Source: Amphritea pacifica (lineage in GTDB: Bacteria > Pseudomonadota > Gammaproteobacteria > Pseudomonadales > Balneatricaceae). Taken from it: a stretch of 64,000 nt of DNA. Of the stretch, positions 19,301-34,300 are shown piece by piece. The notes beneath the pieces were generated by a model. The model saw nothing but the letters and a program-made list of their open reading frames with translations, ran no database searches and was not told the DNA's origin. Where the stretch lies: NCBI RefSeq assembly GCF_016924145.1, contig NZ_JAFFZO010000008.1:307-64306 (forward strand). Direction: 5' to 3'. Made by a program: the position numbers and the translations under genes. The stretch's first letter is position 1, and the number at the start of each line of letters is the position of its first letter.

Positions 19301-22300
19301 GTCGGCTAACGGTACACTGGATTTCTCTGCGGTGACTACCGACCTGAAGTTTGTCATCAGCGATGATAATGGTGTCACTCTGGTGACGGTGACCACAGTG
19401 GTCAATGATGTCGTCTATAGCGTCACAGCCCGGGGGGTAGAAAACCTGATTGGCGGCCAGGGCGATAACCAGTACCTTTTTGCCGCGGGTGCCAGTCTGT
19501 CGGGCAACCTGACCGGTTTCTCGGCAACCGGCACGGCAACCCTTGATTTCTCTGATTATGATGAAGCGGTGGCAGTCGATCTGACAGCGGCAACCGCCAC
19601 CGCGGTGGCCGATATCAATCAAAAACTGGTGGGCGGCACGCTGAGCAATATTAACCACCTGACGGGCAGCGACTATGACGATAGCCTCAGCGGTGATGGC
19701 GGAGCCAACACGCTGGCGGGTGGGGCTGGTGACGATACCCTGAAAGGGGCTGGTGGTGCCGATATCCTGATCGGAGGAACTGGCAGTGACAGTCTCGAGG
19801 GCGGGATCGGTGATGATACCTATCAGGTCGACAGTCAATGGGGCAAGCTGGATATCGGCCTGTCACCGACTCAGACCGATACCATCAGTGACAGTAGTGG
19901 CAGTAATACTCTTGATCTGACGGCGATCAGCAAAGATCTGAAGCTGACTTTCAGCGATGATGCAACAAGCGGAACCAATCTATCGATTGCCGTTGCGCTG
20001 GGGGGCCCGCTGAGCAATAAAATACAGCTCAATCAGGCCGGCAGCGGCTGGACCATTAATCGCCATAGCAGTGCAGGTGACGATACCGTCATCGTCAACG
20101 ACGGGGTCACCTTTGATGGCACGCTGAACACCGGCGGCGGCCAGGATCTGCTGGACTATTTTAATGGCAGTGATATCAGCGGTGGTTATAAATCCTCTGT
20201 CAGCGTTGATCTGGAAAACGGCACGGCCACCGGTTTCACCGCTGTCTCCGGTATTGAAGATATCTACGGATCATTCAGCGGCGGGGCCGACTCACTCACC
20301 GGCGATGCCGGCGATAACCATTTCTATGTTGGCACCTGGGGCGAGCTGGATGGCGACGCCGGCCGTCAGCATAGTATTGATGGTGGCAGTGATGGCAACG
20401 ATACGGTCAGCTTTATTACCTATGACCAGAGTGATTTTGCGATTGTCGCCGATCTGTCTGCAGGCACCGTAACCCATGAGAAAGCGGATACCACGGTTCA
20501 GACCCTGGCGGGGCTGGTGGGGATTGAAAATCTTACCGGTGGTGCTGGTGACGATACGCTGATCGGTGATGCACTGGCCAATATTCTCAACGGTGGCGCA
20601 GGAGATGACTCGCTACAGGGCGGCGCCGGCGACGATATCTATGTCTTTGATGCCGGTTTTGGTCTGGACAGTGTTATCGATGCTCTGGATGAGGGAGATG
20701 ATACGCTGGATTTCTCCGCAGTATCCGCGCCGCTGACGTTTAATAACGGACGTGTGGATGCCACAGAAGTGGATCTGAGCAGTGCGCTGACCCATGCCGT
20801 CACCGTCACCGATGGCAGCAACACCCTGACCACCGATTTCAATGTCGAACGTTTTGCCGGGGTTAAAGCCGCAGATACCCTGCAACAGGCCAATGTGACC
20901 CTGTCGACGGCGGTGCAGGACGATATCATCAGTGGCCTGGAGGCGCTGAAAGCGGTGGTTGATGGTCTCTCCAGCGGTTACACCGAATTCAGTAACCTGA
21001 TGCAACTGGATCTGCCCCTGATCGGTACCGCACTGGGCGATCTGCTGAAACATGGCGATGGGACTGTGGTCGACTTCACCACGGTGATCGGAGAGCAACT
21101 GCAGATCCGTATCGATGCGCTGAAAACGCTGTTCTGGGGTGATGTGGCGGCCACCGTAAACGATGGCAACAGCAGCAATACTGATACCCTGCTGGCGCTG
21201 ACTGACAGTGGTGGTAATCCCTTATTCCGGATCAGTGAAAATACCCGGCTGCTGGAGTTCGCCACCACCCTTGATCTGTTCCAGAGCACTGAGTCTCTGG
21301 GGCTCGATCTGGGTGGTTCACTGAGTACCATTCCCGGATTGACGGTTGATCTTAATCCGGATGTTACCACCACCGGAACCTTTGATTTTGCTTTTGGCGT
21401 GCTCCCGGCGGATCCGGCAGTGCCGGACTCCAATCTGAGTTTCCATGTCGCTGACCCGACCCTGAACCTGACGGTGAGCCTGTCGGACAGTGCTATCAAT
21501 GCCGGGCTGGATTTTGGCATTATTGCGGCCTCGGTCGCTGACGGTTCACTGGCGATGACGCTGGATCTGGGGCTGACAGCTCAGGGAGACCTGAGTGAGC
21601 AGATCCTGCTGGATGCGCTGGATAGCGGTGTGCCTGCGGTGAGTCTCGATTCCCTGTTTGCGCTGAAAACCGGGCCGGCCACCGGTATTACCGCTGAACT
21701 GCCGGTGTCTGTGGATGTCTCCGGGCTGGGGATCGATCTGCCGACCCTGCCAACGATTGTACTGACAACGCCTGAGTTTCCAACGTTCCCCAGTCTGGCT
21801 GATCTGACCGGCCTGTTTGCCAATCTGGACTGGGAACTGCCTGACCTGAGTGAGCTGCTTGATCTGAGTTCCATCAGTATGGATCAGCTGTTTACGATGT
21901 TGCGCAGCGGCCTGAGCTATCTGGTGGATAACTTTGATTTCAGTATGCAGATACCGGGTATCAATCTCTCCTTTGATGATATTTTCAAGAATATTCCCGG
22001 CCTGGATCTGGGATTACAGAACTTCCTTGACAACCTGCTGGCGCCGCTGGATAGCTTCGATCTGACGTTGGGACTACAGGGGCTGGCGGACTATCTGAAT
22101 GCCGAACTGGCTAAGCTGCTGCCGGATTTCCCGGCACTGGCCTTGCCGCAGTTTGATTTCGGCTGGGACGGCTTCAGCCTGGATATCGGCTTCGACTTTG
22201 ATGTTAATCTGGCCGATCTGCTGGCCGCGATGAGCCTGCCGGAACTGGCTCTGGGGTTTGATTTTGATCTGGCGGATCTGGCGGCGTTCCTCGATCTGCC

Positions 22301-25300
22301 TGCCGGCTTTGACCCGGCGCAGCTGGGCATTACCATGGCGGCTGACGGAACCCTGCTGGTGGATGCCGATCTGGACATCAACCTGGATCTTGAGTTTGCA
22401 GTACAGGAATATGTTAAGGCGGTAGCACTGAATAGCGGCCCGTCCGGTCTGGATATTCAGGATTACGCCTTTATCGGGGATGATACTCAGATCGCCATCG
22501 AAGCCCGGGCCGGCGGCGAAAACATTGATGTCGAAGCATCGCTGAGCATCAGCGACTCTCTGCCAGCTATCGGGTTCTGGATCGAAGATGGCAGTGCTAT
22601 TGTCGAGGCTGCGGCCGCTATTGTGTTGCCCCAGGTCAGCAATGGTCGTTATCAGTTGAGTGGCTTTGATATCGCTGATTTCGACTTCAGTGCCGGGGGT
22701 GAAGCGAATATCGATCTGCCGATGTTCCTGGGCACCGGCAGCCTGCCGATGGGAGGTTCGCAGGCGGATCTGAACGGCGACGGTTATGCCGATAATGTGT
22801 TACATGCAGGGTTTGATTTTGATCTCAGCGGTCTCTCCGGACAGGAGGTGATCGCTCCCAATTTCGCCGGTTTTAATCTGATCGCCTTCCTCAATGATCC
22901 GGCCACTATTCTGGCCGGACTGGAAGGGATGTTTGGCGGTATCAAATCGGTAATGGCTGATCAGTTGGGACAGCTTGGGCTGCCCTTTATTGGCGATGTG
23001 CTGAAAGACTCCGGCGCCTTTGTCGATCAGCTGCGCGATAGCATGCTGGGGGTTAAAAGCGGAGGTGTTTATGCCAGCGGTTCGCTGGGAAAATCTCTCG
23101 AGGATGCCGCGACCAACGGCGATGATGTGATCAGTCTGATCCGCACCGCGATGTTTAATGAGCTGGGTGATTATCTCCAGGTGGCTGCCACCGATACCGA
23201 TGGCAATCCGCTGTTTGATGAGCTGGGCAATCTGATGTACCGAGATGTTCTCAGTGCCGATGATATCGGTCTGGAGCTGACTCCGGAAGGCGCGCTGACG
23301 TTTAACGTACTGCTGGCCGGTAGTGTGTTTGAGGGGCTGGCCGCCTATCGGGTGAGATACAGCGCGGCTGATCCGACGATTATCGAAAAACGCTATCTGG
23401 AAGCACCGATCAACTTCGATCTGTCAGCTCCGGGGCTGGGGCTGAAAACCGGGCCGAATGATAAGATTGAGATCAGTCTGGATTACTTCTTTGGGCTGGG
23501 ATTTGGTCTTGATCAGAGTGGTTTCTTTCTTGACACCGCTGGTGTCACCGAGGCAGGAGAGGAGTTGGGGCTGACCCTGGATGCCTCCCTTAGTGACGGC
23601 ACCAGCCTGATGGGAACGCTGGGCTTCCTGCAGATGAGCCTGACCGAAGTTGATGACAGTGATGGGAATTCGGGGCTGCGCGGGAAGATTACCATCGACC
23701 TGACCGATAATGACGATGATCGTTGGCGGGTAGGCGAGGCGCTGGAGATGGCTGCCCTGATCTCGGCCGATGCCAATGTCGATCTGTTTGCAACGCTGGA
23801 TATGGACTTTGGTGGCCAGAGTATCTCCCTGCCGGGAGCCCATACTACCGTCCATTACGATCAGGAACTGGCGAATATTAGCTGGAGTACCGGCAGCAGC
23901 TTCAGTGCCAGCTTCTTTGAAGCACCACAGGTGGTGTTGGAAGATGTCACCATCGATGTCGGTGATCTGTTCAGTGGCTTTATCGGTCCGATCGCGCTGG
24001 AGCTGGACCCGTTCCTGGGTAAGGATTCCGAGTTACGTCGGGTGATTGATATTCTCACCACCGATGTGGATCTGGGCGTTGCCAAACTCAATCTGCTGGA
24101 TATCGCCGTAATCGCTATGAATGCCAAGAGTCCGGGCACCGGCGATACCCTGAGAACCACCATTACCGCACTGAAAGCGGTATCTGATTTCATCACTCTG
24201 GCGTCGGAAGCGGCCCAGAGTAATACCCCGATTGAAGTGAACTTTGGTACGTTCGAACTGGGCGGAAGTCTGGTTACCTCAGACAGCACTGCCATCGCCA
24301 CGACGGATTTCAATCAGAAAGGGACCCAACAGAACTCTACCGATGCGGTAAATAACAGCAGCGCTTCGGCGTCACAGAAAAAACTGGTCACCCAGTTGGG
24401 TAGTTCTCCCGGCTCGATCATGTTCCCGATTATGTACGACCCGATGACGGCGATCGGATTGCTGCTTGGCAAAGATGTTGATCTGTTTATCTACGATACT
24501 CCAGATATCGATTTCCTGGTGGAATATGAGCAGTCCTTCCCGATCTTTACCGGCCTGAATGCGGTCATCAAGGGATCACTGGAAGCTTACAGTGACTTCT
24601 TCTTCGGCTTTGATACCACCGGCATCCGTAGCTGGTTTACTAAATTCGAAGCATCGGATTATGATTTTGATGCGGCGGTTGGGAATCTTGGCGATATATT
24701 TGATGGTTTCTTTATCGCCGACTGGGCCGTCAGCGATACCGGTGTTCTGCAGGAAAACAATGATATTCCTGAGGTAGTGCTGAACGTGACCTTTGCGGCC
24801 GGAGCGGCGTTGGGGATTGGTGGTCTGGTAGAAGCGGGTGTACTGGGGGGGATTGAAGCGCAGATCGGCCTGAACCTGCATGATCTGCCAAAGTCCGGCA
24901 CCGGGGGAGAGAATCAGCCGCCGGCAATCTATGACGGCAAGATCCGCTTCGATGAGATCGGCACCATTATTCAGCACAACCCCCTCTGTTTGTTTGATAT
25001 GGAGGGGGCGATCAAAGCGTTCCTGGAAGCCTACCTGTGGGTCGGGGTGAAGGTGTTCGGCTCAAAAATTACTCTGTTTGAGGCGAGTAAGCGTTTTGTC
25101 GAGGTCACCCTGGCGACCTTTGAATGGACCTGTCCCGAGTTTCCGGATCCGGAAGTGGCAACCATTCAGAATGGCGTGATGACTCTGGCCTATAAAGACG
25201 CTGATGGTAATCGTGCCGCGCAGGAACAGTACACCGTCACCATGGCCGATGTTGATCTGACCAATGACAGTGTGGATAACCCGGTTGCGATGATCATGGT

Positions 25301-28300
25301 TACCGGTAATGGCCATACCGAGTATTTCGACCCGAATCTGGTGACTAAGATTGTCTCCAGCGGTACCGATGGCCAGGATATTTTCGAAATCGATAGCAGT
25401 ATTGATGCGGATCTTGAGATCCATGGGGCGGGTGGCGATGATTACATCATTATCACGGGTAAGCAGAATGACAACCGCAGCCGTAAGCTGTTTGGCGAGG
25501 ATGGCAATGATACCCTGATCGGTACCGATATGGCCGATACTATCGACGGCGGCAGCGGTAACGACAATATCCGTTCAAAGAAAGGGGTCGATATCCTCTA
25601 TGGCGGCAGCGGTGATGACTTTATCTGGGCCGAAGGGGATAGCGTTGGCACCACCGGACTCACCGCTGGTTTCTCGAACTATATCGATGCCGGAGACGGG
25701 GCTGACCGGGTGCTGGGCGGTGATGGTGCGGACAGGATTATTACCGGTGCCGGTGATGACACCATCGATGCCGGTGCTGGCGCCGATAATATCGATAGCG
25801 GAGATGGCAACGACTATATCGATGCCGGAACCGGGGCCGATATTATTGTTGCGGGGGCCGGAGACGATGGTCTCAACTGGGAAACCGGAGATGGCGCCGA
25901 CAGTTTTGCCGGGGGCAGTGGTACCGACGAGATCTTTATGGCCGGCTATCAGATCAATCCCGAGCAGTTTTATGAGACCGATACCAGCAACTACATTGTT
26001 GATGATGCTCAGACCGATACGGTGCAGGTGAGTGATGCCGCAGGCAACACTAATATCGCCTGGCAGCACGGTAGTGATGCTGCAGTAACCCTGACCAGCA
26101 GCGGTGTCGAAACCCTGAGTCTGGACACTGGCCGGGGAGCCGATGATATTTACGTCGGCAACCTGAAAAATACCCCGACTGACAGTGTTAAGGTCAGTAC
26201 CGGCACCACCCGGACTCTGGTGACAGAGAGTCGCACCGTTAAGGTTCGAAATGCTGACGGTGATCTGGTGGATGGCAGTGAAACCCAGGACTTCAAGATT
26301 CTGCAGGTCAGTGATGATAATGCCATCGATACGGTACACGTAGAGGGGACTGAGAGTGCCGATAACTATCTGGTCAGTACGGTGGAATCGACCGGCATTG
26401 ACGGTGAAGCACAAACCGCGATCCGCTACGAACAGCTTGATGGGGGCAGCGATGTGGCGGGTAATCCGACCAGCCATGTCATTGTTGATGTTTACGACCT
26501 TGAAGCCAGCGACCAGAGCAAGCTGGAAACCCTGGGCGGCGACGACAGCATTGATGCTCAGGGGGTGACTCAGCAACTGGTGTCGGAGCTGTTCCTGGAT
26601 GGCGGTGCAGATAACGATACGATTGTCGGTTCCAGTCTGGCGGGAACTTCAGATGTGATTGTCGGTGGTACCGGCTCAGACCGGCTGACCGGGGCGGTAG
26701 GGGTTGATAAGTTTTACGAGCAGAGCGTGATCGGCGATAGCAATAATGCCGGTGATGTGGATGTGCTGGTGGAGACCCGCGATGCCTACTTTACCCTGAG
26801 TGATAATCTGCTGGTGATCGATGATTCCGCTCTGTCGAATCAGTATGGCAATGAAACTGAAATTTTTGCCCAGATTTTCGAAAACGTGGAGCTGACAGGG
26901 CTCGACAGTGCCAACCGTTTTGAACTGACCAACTGGTCCGGCGGCGGTATTCTCGACGGTGGAAAAGGGGGGGACAGCTACACCTTAGAACTGGCGCAAC
27001 TGGCGAATGGACGTCAGTACCTGAATATTAATGATACCGGAGCCAGCGGCACCGATACGCTGCTGTACAGCGGAAGCGCAGGTAAGGACACTATTCAGCT
27101 GGATACTGTGTACAAGCGTGATGAAGATGTTGATAAGCGTTTTACCGATAACCGCTGGGACAGCTACGGTGATCATGGAGACGGATTGCTGATCGCTCAC
27201 TTTGATGCCAGTAACAACTTCACCAAAGTGAACCTGGATGACGAAGATTCACTGATGCAGGTGAATACCGCCAGCCTCTCCGCGGGTAACGATTATCAGG
27301 TGGTGAATTACAACTCCGTAGAGGAGGTTACCGTCCATGGGGGGGATGAACAGGATAAGTTCATCTCTGACGGCACCGCCGCGCAGGTTGATGTCTACGG
27401 TGATGATGGTGACGATCTGTTTTATGTCGGCTCGGTGCTGAGTACCGATACAGTGCTGGTCGAAGGGCAGGAGGTCACCATCGTGCTGGAGATCACCGAT
27501 GGTGCTAACGTTAATGGTTCTGCCTTCTTTGGTGGCGAGGGCGATGATTACTTTGAAGTAAACCATAATGCCGCAGATATCGGACTGTATGGTGACAACG
27601 GTGATGATACTTTCTTTGTCAAAGCTCTGCTGACACTGGATGATGATGGAGAACTGCTGGATCTTGATAGTGGTACCGCCAGTGTTTCCGGGGTGTCGCA
27701 GGGGCAGAACCCCAATGACACCCGGGAAGTGGATGTCGACACTCTGGTGTATGTTGAGAATGCCAACATCGCGATAGATGGTGGTGCAGGTTTTGACTCC
27801 GTTGCGCTGGTGGGCACCGTACTGAGTGACACCTTCTATGTCTATGTAGAGCAGGATGCCACCACCGGTGAGACGGTACAACGGATCTATGGTGCCGGTG
27901 TCAAACTGCAGAAGCTGCTGAATATCGAACGCTTGCAACTGCTCACCGGTGGTGGTGACGATACGGTTTATCTGTATGGCGTCGATATGGGGCTGATCGG
28001 TGATATGGTGGTGAAAACCGGTACCGGCAGCGATACCATTCAGATCGGTGGTCCGGAACAGATCATCGATCTGAACTACCCGAAAAACAGTGATCTGTTT
28101 TATTCCGGTGTCGAAGGCTTCGAAGTGGATCAGGATGCTGAGGGCAACTACCTCTACGCCGGCCTGGTCAGTGGTATGCCGTTCTATCGGATCGATGAGG
28201 TGGACCGGGTCGTGCCCTTTATAGTGACCAATCCCGCCCGCACTATTCAGGTCACGATGCCTGAGTCTTACGATATCAATGCGTTTGTTTCGCCAGTGCT

Positions 28301-31300
28301 GATCGATGGTGGCGAAGGCACTAACGACCAGGTTATTGTCAATAACCAGCAGGGTGCCAGTAATATCCGTTTTGCCAATACCGAGTTGCAACGCAAGGAA
28401 GTCAGCTTCGATTACAGTCAGTTTGCGCTGAGCAGCGGCGCTACCGATTTTGTCGGCACTATGCTGGCAGACAGCAGCACCAGTGCCGTGGCTCAGGAAC
28501 TGTTGTCCAGTGCCGCGGGTGATTATATCCGCTTCCAGGATCGCTATTACGATACCGGACTGGTCAGCCAGCTGGCGGGCGATCAACTGAGTCAACTGGT
28601 GATTCCTGAAGGGCTCAGCTATTTCAACATCCAGAATACCCTGCAGAGCGACGGATCGATCAGTTATGCCCGGGATGAGCTGATCGATCTGGCGGCCCAG
28701 TTTAACCTGACGCTCGACTGGGTCATCGTCAACCATCCTGATCCGACCCGCGCTGATCCCAATGGTGACGGTGATTACAGCGATGGTGAAAAACTCTATG
28801 AGTTGAAGGGGATTAAAACCGCGAACGGCGATACGGTGGCGTTTGAGGCCCAGCATAAGGAAACGGTACTGTTTGATATCAGTGGCAATGTTACCGAGTT
28901 GAAAGATCTGACCGCCCTGACACTGAAAACCACCTCAGCACTGACGGTCGATTTCTCTGCTGGCGCGGTGACCCAGGTACAGACGGTGCGCGCCGATGCG
29001 ATGAACACCCTGGGTGTGATCGGCGCAGCTCCGGAACTGCATATGACCGGTATCAATGAGATCACTCTGAATCTGAGTGAACAGGATCCGGTGAATGGTT
29101 CGGTGCTTGAGATCGATAACAACTTACTGGGGTCTGCGGCCACCCTTTCCCTGAACGACAAGCTGCTGGTGCAGGGGGGCAGTGAGCGTGACGATATCCG
29201 TATTCTGCAGACCGCTGCAGAGGTTGTGGTACATGGTAATGCTGGCGATGATCAGATTACCGTAGGCAACAATGGTCGCATGGATCAGATCGCTGATCAG
29301 GTGTACCTGTTTGGTGATGCGGGTGCAGACTCGATCATTCTTGACCGTGAACAGGACGCCAGCGATGCCGATGTCACTATCGATAAAAACCTGCTGCAAC
29401 ACAGCAGCGGTTTTGAACAGCTGAGCCGCATCACCAGTGCCCTTAGCCTGGATAATATCACCACGGCGGAAAACCAGCTGTTGGAAGATAACCTGAAAGC
29501 CGCTTCTCTGAGTTACGGTGATGCGGCCTTTGCGGTGAGTTACAGTGATCTGGATACCGCTGCCAGCAAGATTGCCGAAGATGCGTTAACACAGCTGTTA
29601 GCCGTCACTCAGGCTGCAAAAACTGAACTGGCCACCTCGGTGGGCGATGCCGCCGATACCCTGCGTCTGAACGATCAGCAACTGCTGGAAAATCAGGTCA
29701 AGCTGTATACCCGGGCCCGATATTACGAGGATAACAGCACCGATGATGCAATACTGGATAAGCTGACCGCGCTGGGGCTGCAAGCACAGTTTACCGTGAC
29801 CTATACCTATAATATTCTGGGTATCAATTTTGGTCCGTTTACCGCGACCAGTGTCAACGGCAGTCTCCAGGCGGGCTTTAATGCCGCCGAGGAGTGGCTG
29901 CGAACCTTTGGCTCTAAAGTCTCCATCAGCGATAGCGATGGCAATCCGCAAACGATCAATCTGGATGCTGCTGGCAACCGCAGTGCGCTGCAGCAGCTGC
30001 TTGAAGACAGCAATGGTAACAGCGATATCTACAGTCTGATCAATGATGCCATCAATAAAAATCGCCAGACGGTGTTTACCGCCAGCGAAAGTGACGGCAG
30101 CTGGCTGGATGTTGATTTTAAACTGGAGCTGGTATCCACCTCGGTGCATCAGTCCAATGACAACAAAGTGCGGGCCTACGCCAAGATCTACGATACTCTG
30201 GTCAATGACTACATCGGTACCCGGCAGATCTACTCAGACCTGTTGCTGGACCGGGGCTTGAGCAGCTCGCAGATCAACACGCTGTATAACACCTACAGCA
30301 GCAGTACCGCGATTCAGGGTTTTAATATCAATGACCCACTGGCGGGAGGCAAAGCCTATTACAGCAGTGATCTGGTAGGTTCTGTCGATGCGGTCAGTAT
30401 CGATCTGTCGGCCGATATCCTTGCCCATCGCAGTGCCACAGTACAGACCCAGCTTAATAATATGGATCTGACGATCAGCAACAGTTTTGCTGATCAGTAT
30501 GATGATAAGTTTGATGCCCTGATTGCGAAGATTCAGAGCGCACTGAGCAACGGTGATTACGCTCAGTCCACCCTGAGCGCCATCAGTGACGATCTGGCGG
30601 CCCTGATCAGCGATACCAACCCCTATTCCGGTAGTGGGCTGTCCGCCGACAAGCAGATGGTACTGGCGCCGGTGTATAACCTGTTGCTGGGGAACACGGA
30701 AAATGGTCTGAGTGGTTTGCTCAGTGCTGCGGTGTCGCTGCGCGCGGCGATGGCCGGCACCGACTTTACCGCGATCCAGAATGCTGCCGCAGCAGCGGCC
30801 CAGTACAGTGACTATGAGGCACTTTACCAGACCGCTAACTATGCGCAGGCACAGAGTGCCTACAGCCAGGCGTCGGCGCTGATCGATAGCTATCTGATCT
30901 ACACCGCAGGGCAGCCGGATATGGAAAATCTGCCGGCGACCGTGACCGACGTCCTCAGGCAGATCAAGATACTAGACCGGGCGGCTACCCGCTTTGATGC
31001 GTTTGTTGATGCCCTCAACGGCGGATTTGACTTCAATGCCTTCCGCAGCAGCTATCTGGCCAATCAACTGGCGGTGCAGAAGTTTGTTGCCGACCATCCT
31101 GAGTATGTTGGCTATCTGCAGTCTGAAGCCCGTTACGAGGCGATGACCGGTTCCCTGACTCAGGATGCCAGCGATACTATCACGCTGGCGGCTCTGAATG
31201 AGCAGCAGTATAACCTGCTGCTGGCTGCCCGGGATCAGGCGGTGACGGATTACAACAGCCTGGTAACCTATCTGCAGAGTGCCTACACGGTGACCCTGAA

Positions 31301-34300
31301 CTACTGGTGGTTTAGTCGTACCATTCAGCTCGACTACACGGTTGATTTCCGCTATGTCCAGCAGAAGGCACTGGTTGAACGACTCAATACCCAGCTGGCA
31401 CAGGCCCAGAGTTACTACAGCGACAGCGATAGCCAGATTAATCGTCTCAACAGTCTGCTGAGTGGCTACCAGGGCACTGAGACAACGCTGGAGGGCAAGA
31501 TAGCGGCACTGGGCACCCAGTATGAGCAGCAGAAAGATGAGCTGAATGCTCAGTATCTGGTATTGAAAGAGCTGAGTAGTTTTGCCGTTGAAGTGATTAA
31601 AGCGCGGGGGCCGAATCAGAATATCGATGGTTTTGCCGATGATAGCAGCCTGATTTCGGAGATGATCAGTTTCTACGACGAGTACAGTATTATCGATGAG
31701 GATGCGACCCGGGATCCGATCGATATCAGTCAGTTCCTGACCGAGATTCGTGATGATCAGGGTAATCTGGTTCGCAGTACCACCCAGAGTTCGGTGATCT
31801 TCAAGGAGGATAGCCGCGACTATGCAGCGGTGACCTCCGTTAGTGGGATGGCGGTTGGGGATGCCGCTGTTCATGTTGGCTTCGACGATGTTGAGACGCT
31901 GACAGTGAAAACCGGCGCGGGTAACGATACCGTTCAGGTGCTGGATACTCTGGGACAATCGACGGCCGAGGTTTATGTGCAGACGGGCGGTGGCAATGAT
32001 GAGATCACTGTCAGCGATGAAAACAACACTACAGACGGGATTGTTTCGCAGCTGCTGGTGGACGCCGGAAGCGGCAGTAATCGCCTGCATATCAATGATA
32101 TAGCGGAAAGTAGTGGTGAGCAGATCGCCATGAACAACAGTGAGCGGGCGGGATATACCTCAGTGACCGGCATCGCCACCGGGCAGATTCATTACCGTGG
32201 CAGTTATGGGCAGGGGGTGATTATGCAGGCGGGCAACGGCAATGATGATATTAGCATCGATGGTGTTATTGCTGATGCGCCAACCACTATCCTGGCAGGA
32301 GGCGGTGACGATGATATCACCGTGACGGCCAACACCACCCGCAGTGGCACCGACAATACAACCCTGACGCTGCACGGAGAACTGGGCGAGGACCGGATCG
32401 ATGCAACCGCATCTGGGTTTGCCGTCACCGTACAGGGTAATCAGGGGGCTGATAGTATCTACGGTTCGGTGTTTGATGATGACCTTGCCGGTAATGCCGG
32501 GGACGATCTGATTATCGCCGGACTAGGGGCCGATCTGGTCAGTGGAGACTCCGGTGATGACATCATTTTTGGTGATCTCGGCGAGGTGTTCCTGGCTGAC
32601 GGAGTCACAGTCTGGGATAGCCGGATTGCGCGTAACCAACTGACGAAAATTGAAACGCCGGTTACAGGTGCTGCAGCCGACACCATCGAGGGCGGCAGCG
32701 ATAATGACATCATCATTGGTGGAGCAGGCGGGGACCTGATCAGCGATAGCGGTGGTAATGATCTGGTGATCGGTGATTATGGGGTTGTCACCTATCTGGC
32801 CGGAATGGCACTGGCGGTGGCGAGTCGTGTCAGCAATGACGGGGATGGCGATACCATTACCCTGTTGGCCGGGGATAATATCGTACTGGGTGGTTATGGT
32901 GGAGATACCATTACTACCGCCAATGGTAACGATATAGTGATGGGGGATAATGGTCAGTTGGATTATCTGAGTGGCATTGTTAACCGCATATCAACCACTG
33001 ATACTGCTGAAACAACCGGAGGAATCGATACAATCGAAGCCGGTGACGGCGATAACCGGGTGTTTGGCGGTACCCATGGGGACGATATTGACTCCGGTAC
33101 CGGCAACAGTATTCTGATGGGGGACAACGGTTTTGTTCAGCTGAACAGCACTGGTGATCAGTTGGTTGAGGTGGTCAGTGAACTCAGTACACTGGGTGGC
33201 AATGATGATATCAACGCCAGGGGGGGCAATAACCTGGCATTTGGCAGTGTTGGCGACGACCGCATCGAAACCGGTGCCGGGGATGATGTGATCTTTGGTG
33301 ATAACGGCGAACCTGTCTATGTCAATGGGCAGGCGGTTAGTTATCACACCACTGATACCAGCGAGGCTACTTCCGGTAATGATACCCTTATCAGTGGAGC
33401 CGGGGTTGATCTGATTTTTGGTGGTCTGGGTGATGACACCATAGAGGGGGGCGCGGGCAACGATAATATTATTGGTGATCTGGGGCAGGCGGATTTCACC
33501 ACTGGTGACAGTGATCCAACCACGATAGATCAGGTGTTCAGTTTCCGCTCAGATATTGGTGGCGACGATGAGATCTATGGCGGTGACGATAGCGATGTCA
33601 TTATCGGTGGCGCTAAGGCTGATGCTCTCTACGGTGAAGGTGGCGATGACTTTATTTCCGGTGACGGTGGTCTGGCGATCTTCCAGAACAGTCGGTTGAT
33701 CAGCGCAGAAGCATCTGAGCTGTTTATCGGTGGTGATGATCTCCTTAATGGCGGCCCCGGTAATGACCTGATGTTCGGTGGCTTCGGCAGTGATCTGTTC
33801 TATGGCAACCTGTCAGAAGATCTGATTATTGGTGAGTATGGCCGGGCGCTGATTAGCAGCTCCAGTGGTGGTTTCCAGTCCGGTGTGTCTGCTATCCGCT
33901 TTGGACAGGGTAAGCTTGATATTATTGCCAGCACTCAGTTCAGTCTTTACAGTGACCGATTGAGTGAAACGGGTTATCAGCCGTTGCAAAAACTGGCACC
34001 GGCGGTGGCGCCGTTTATACCGCTTCGTTTTGAAGGTTCAGAGGGTGATACCGATCTCTATTCAGAAACCAAGACCCGCCATCATGGCAGCAGAACTGCA
34101 GCGCATGGATCTGATCAACAACAGTCGCCTGGTGATGATGAGGATAACATCTGCCTTGATAACCAGGGGCAGAGTGTCGATTGCCCGGTAGAAGAACCGG
34201 CAACAGAGCAACCGGCGAATGCAACGCAACAGCCTGAGGCACCGCAAGGCCAGCCAGAGGCGGGCCAGGGGAGTGAAGATAACTCTGCCAATAACCGCCA

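Noticed and set aside
27249-28856. 535-codon minus-strand frame inside the giant gene
   Set aside because: The antisense of Gly/Asp-coding repeats gives long open frames by composition. The predicted protein is a low-complexity Ile/Thr/Gln mixture with no motifs. The same holds for 18474-19838.
17979-33850. CRISPR-like regular repeats
   Set aside because: The periodic bases are codons of RTX nonapeptides in one open frame, with degenerate sequence and no spacers. No CRISPR array is seen anywhere in the window.
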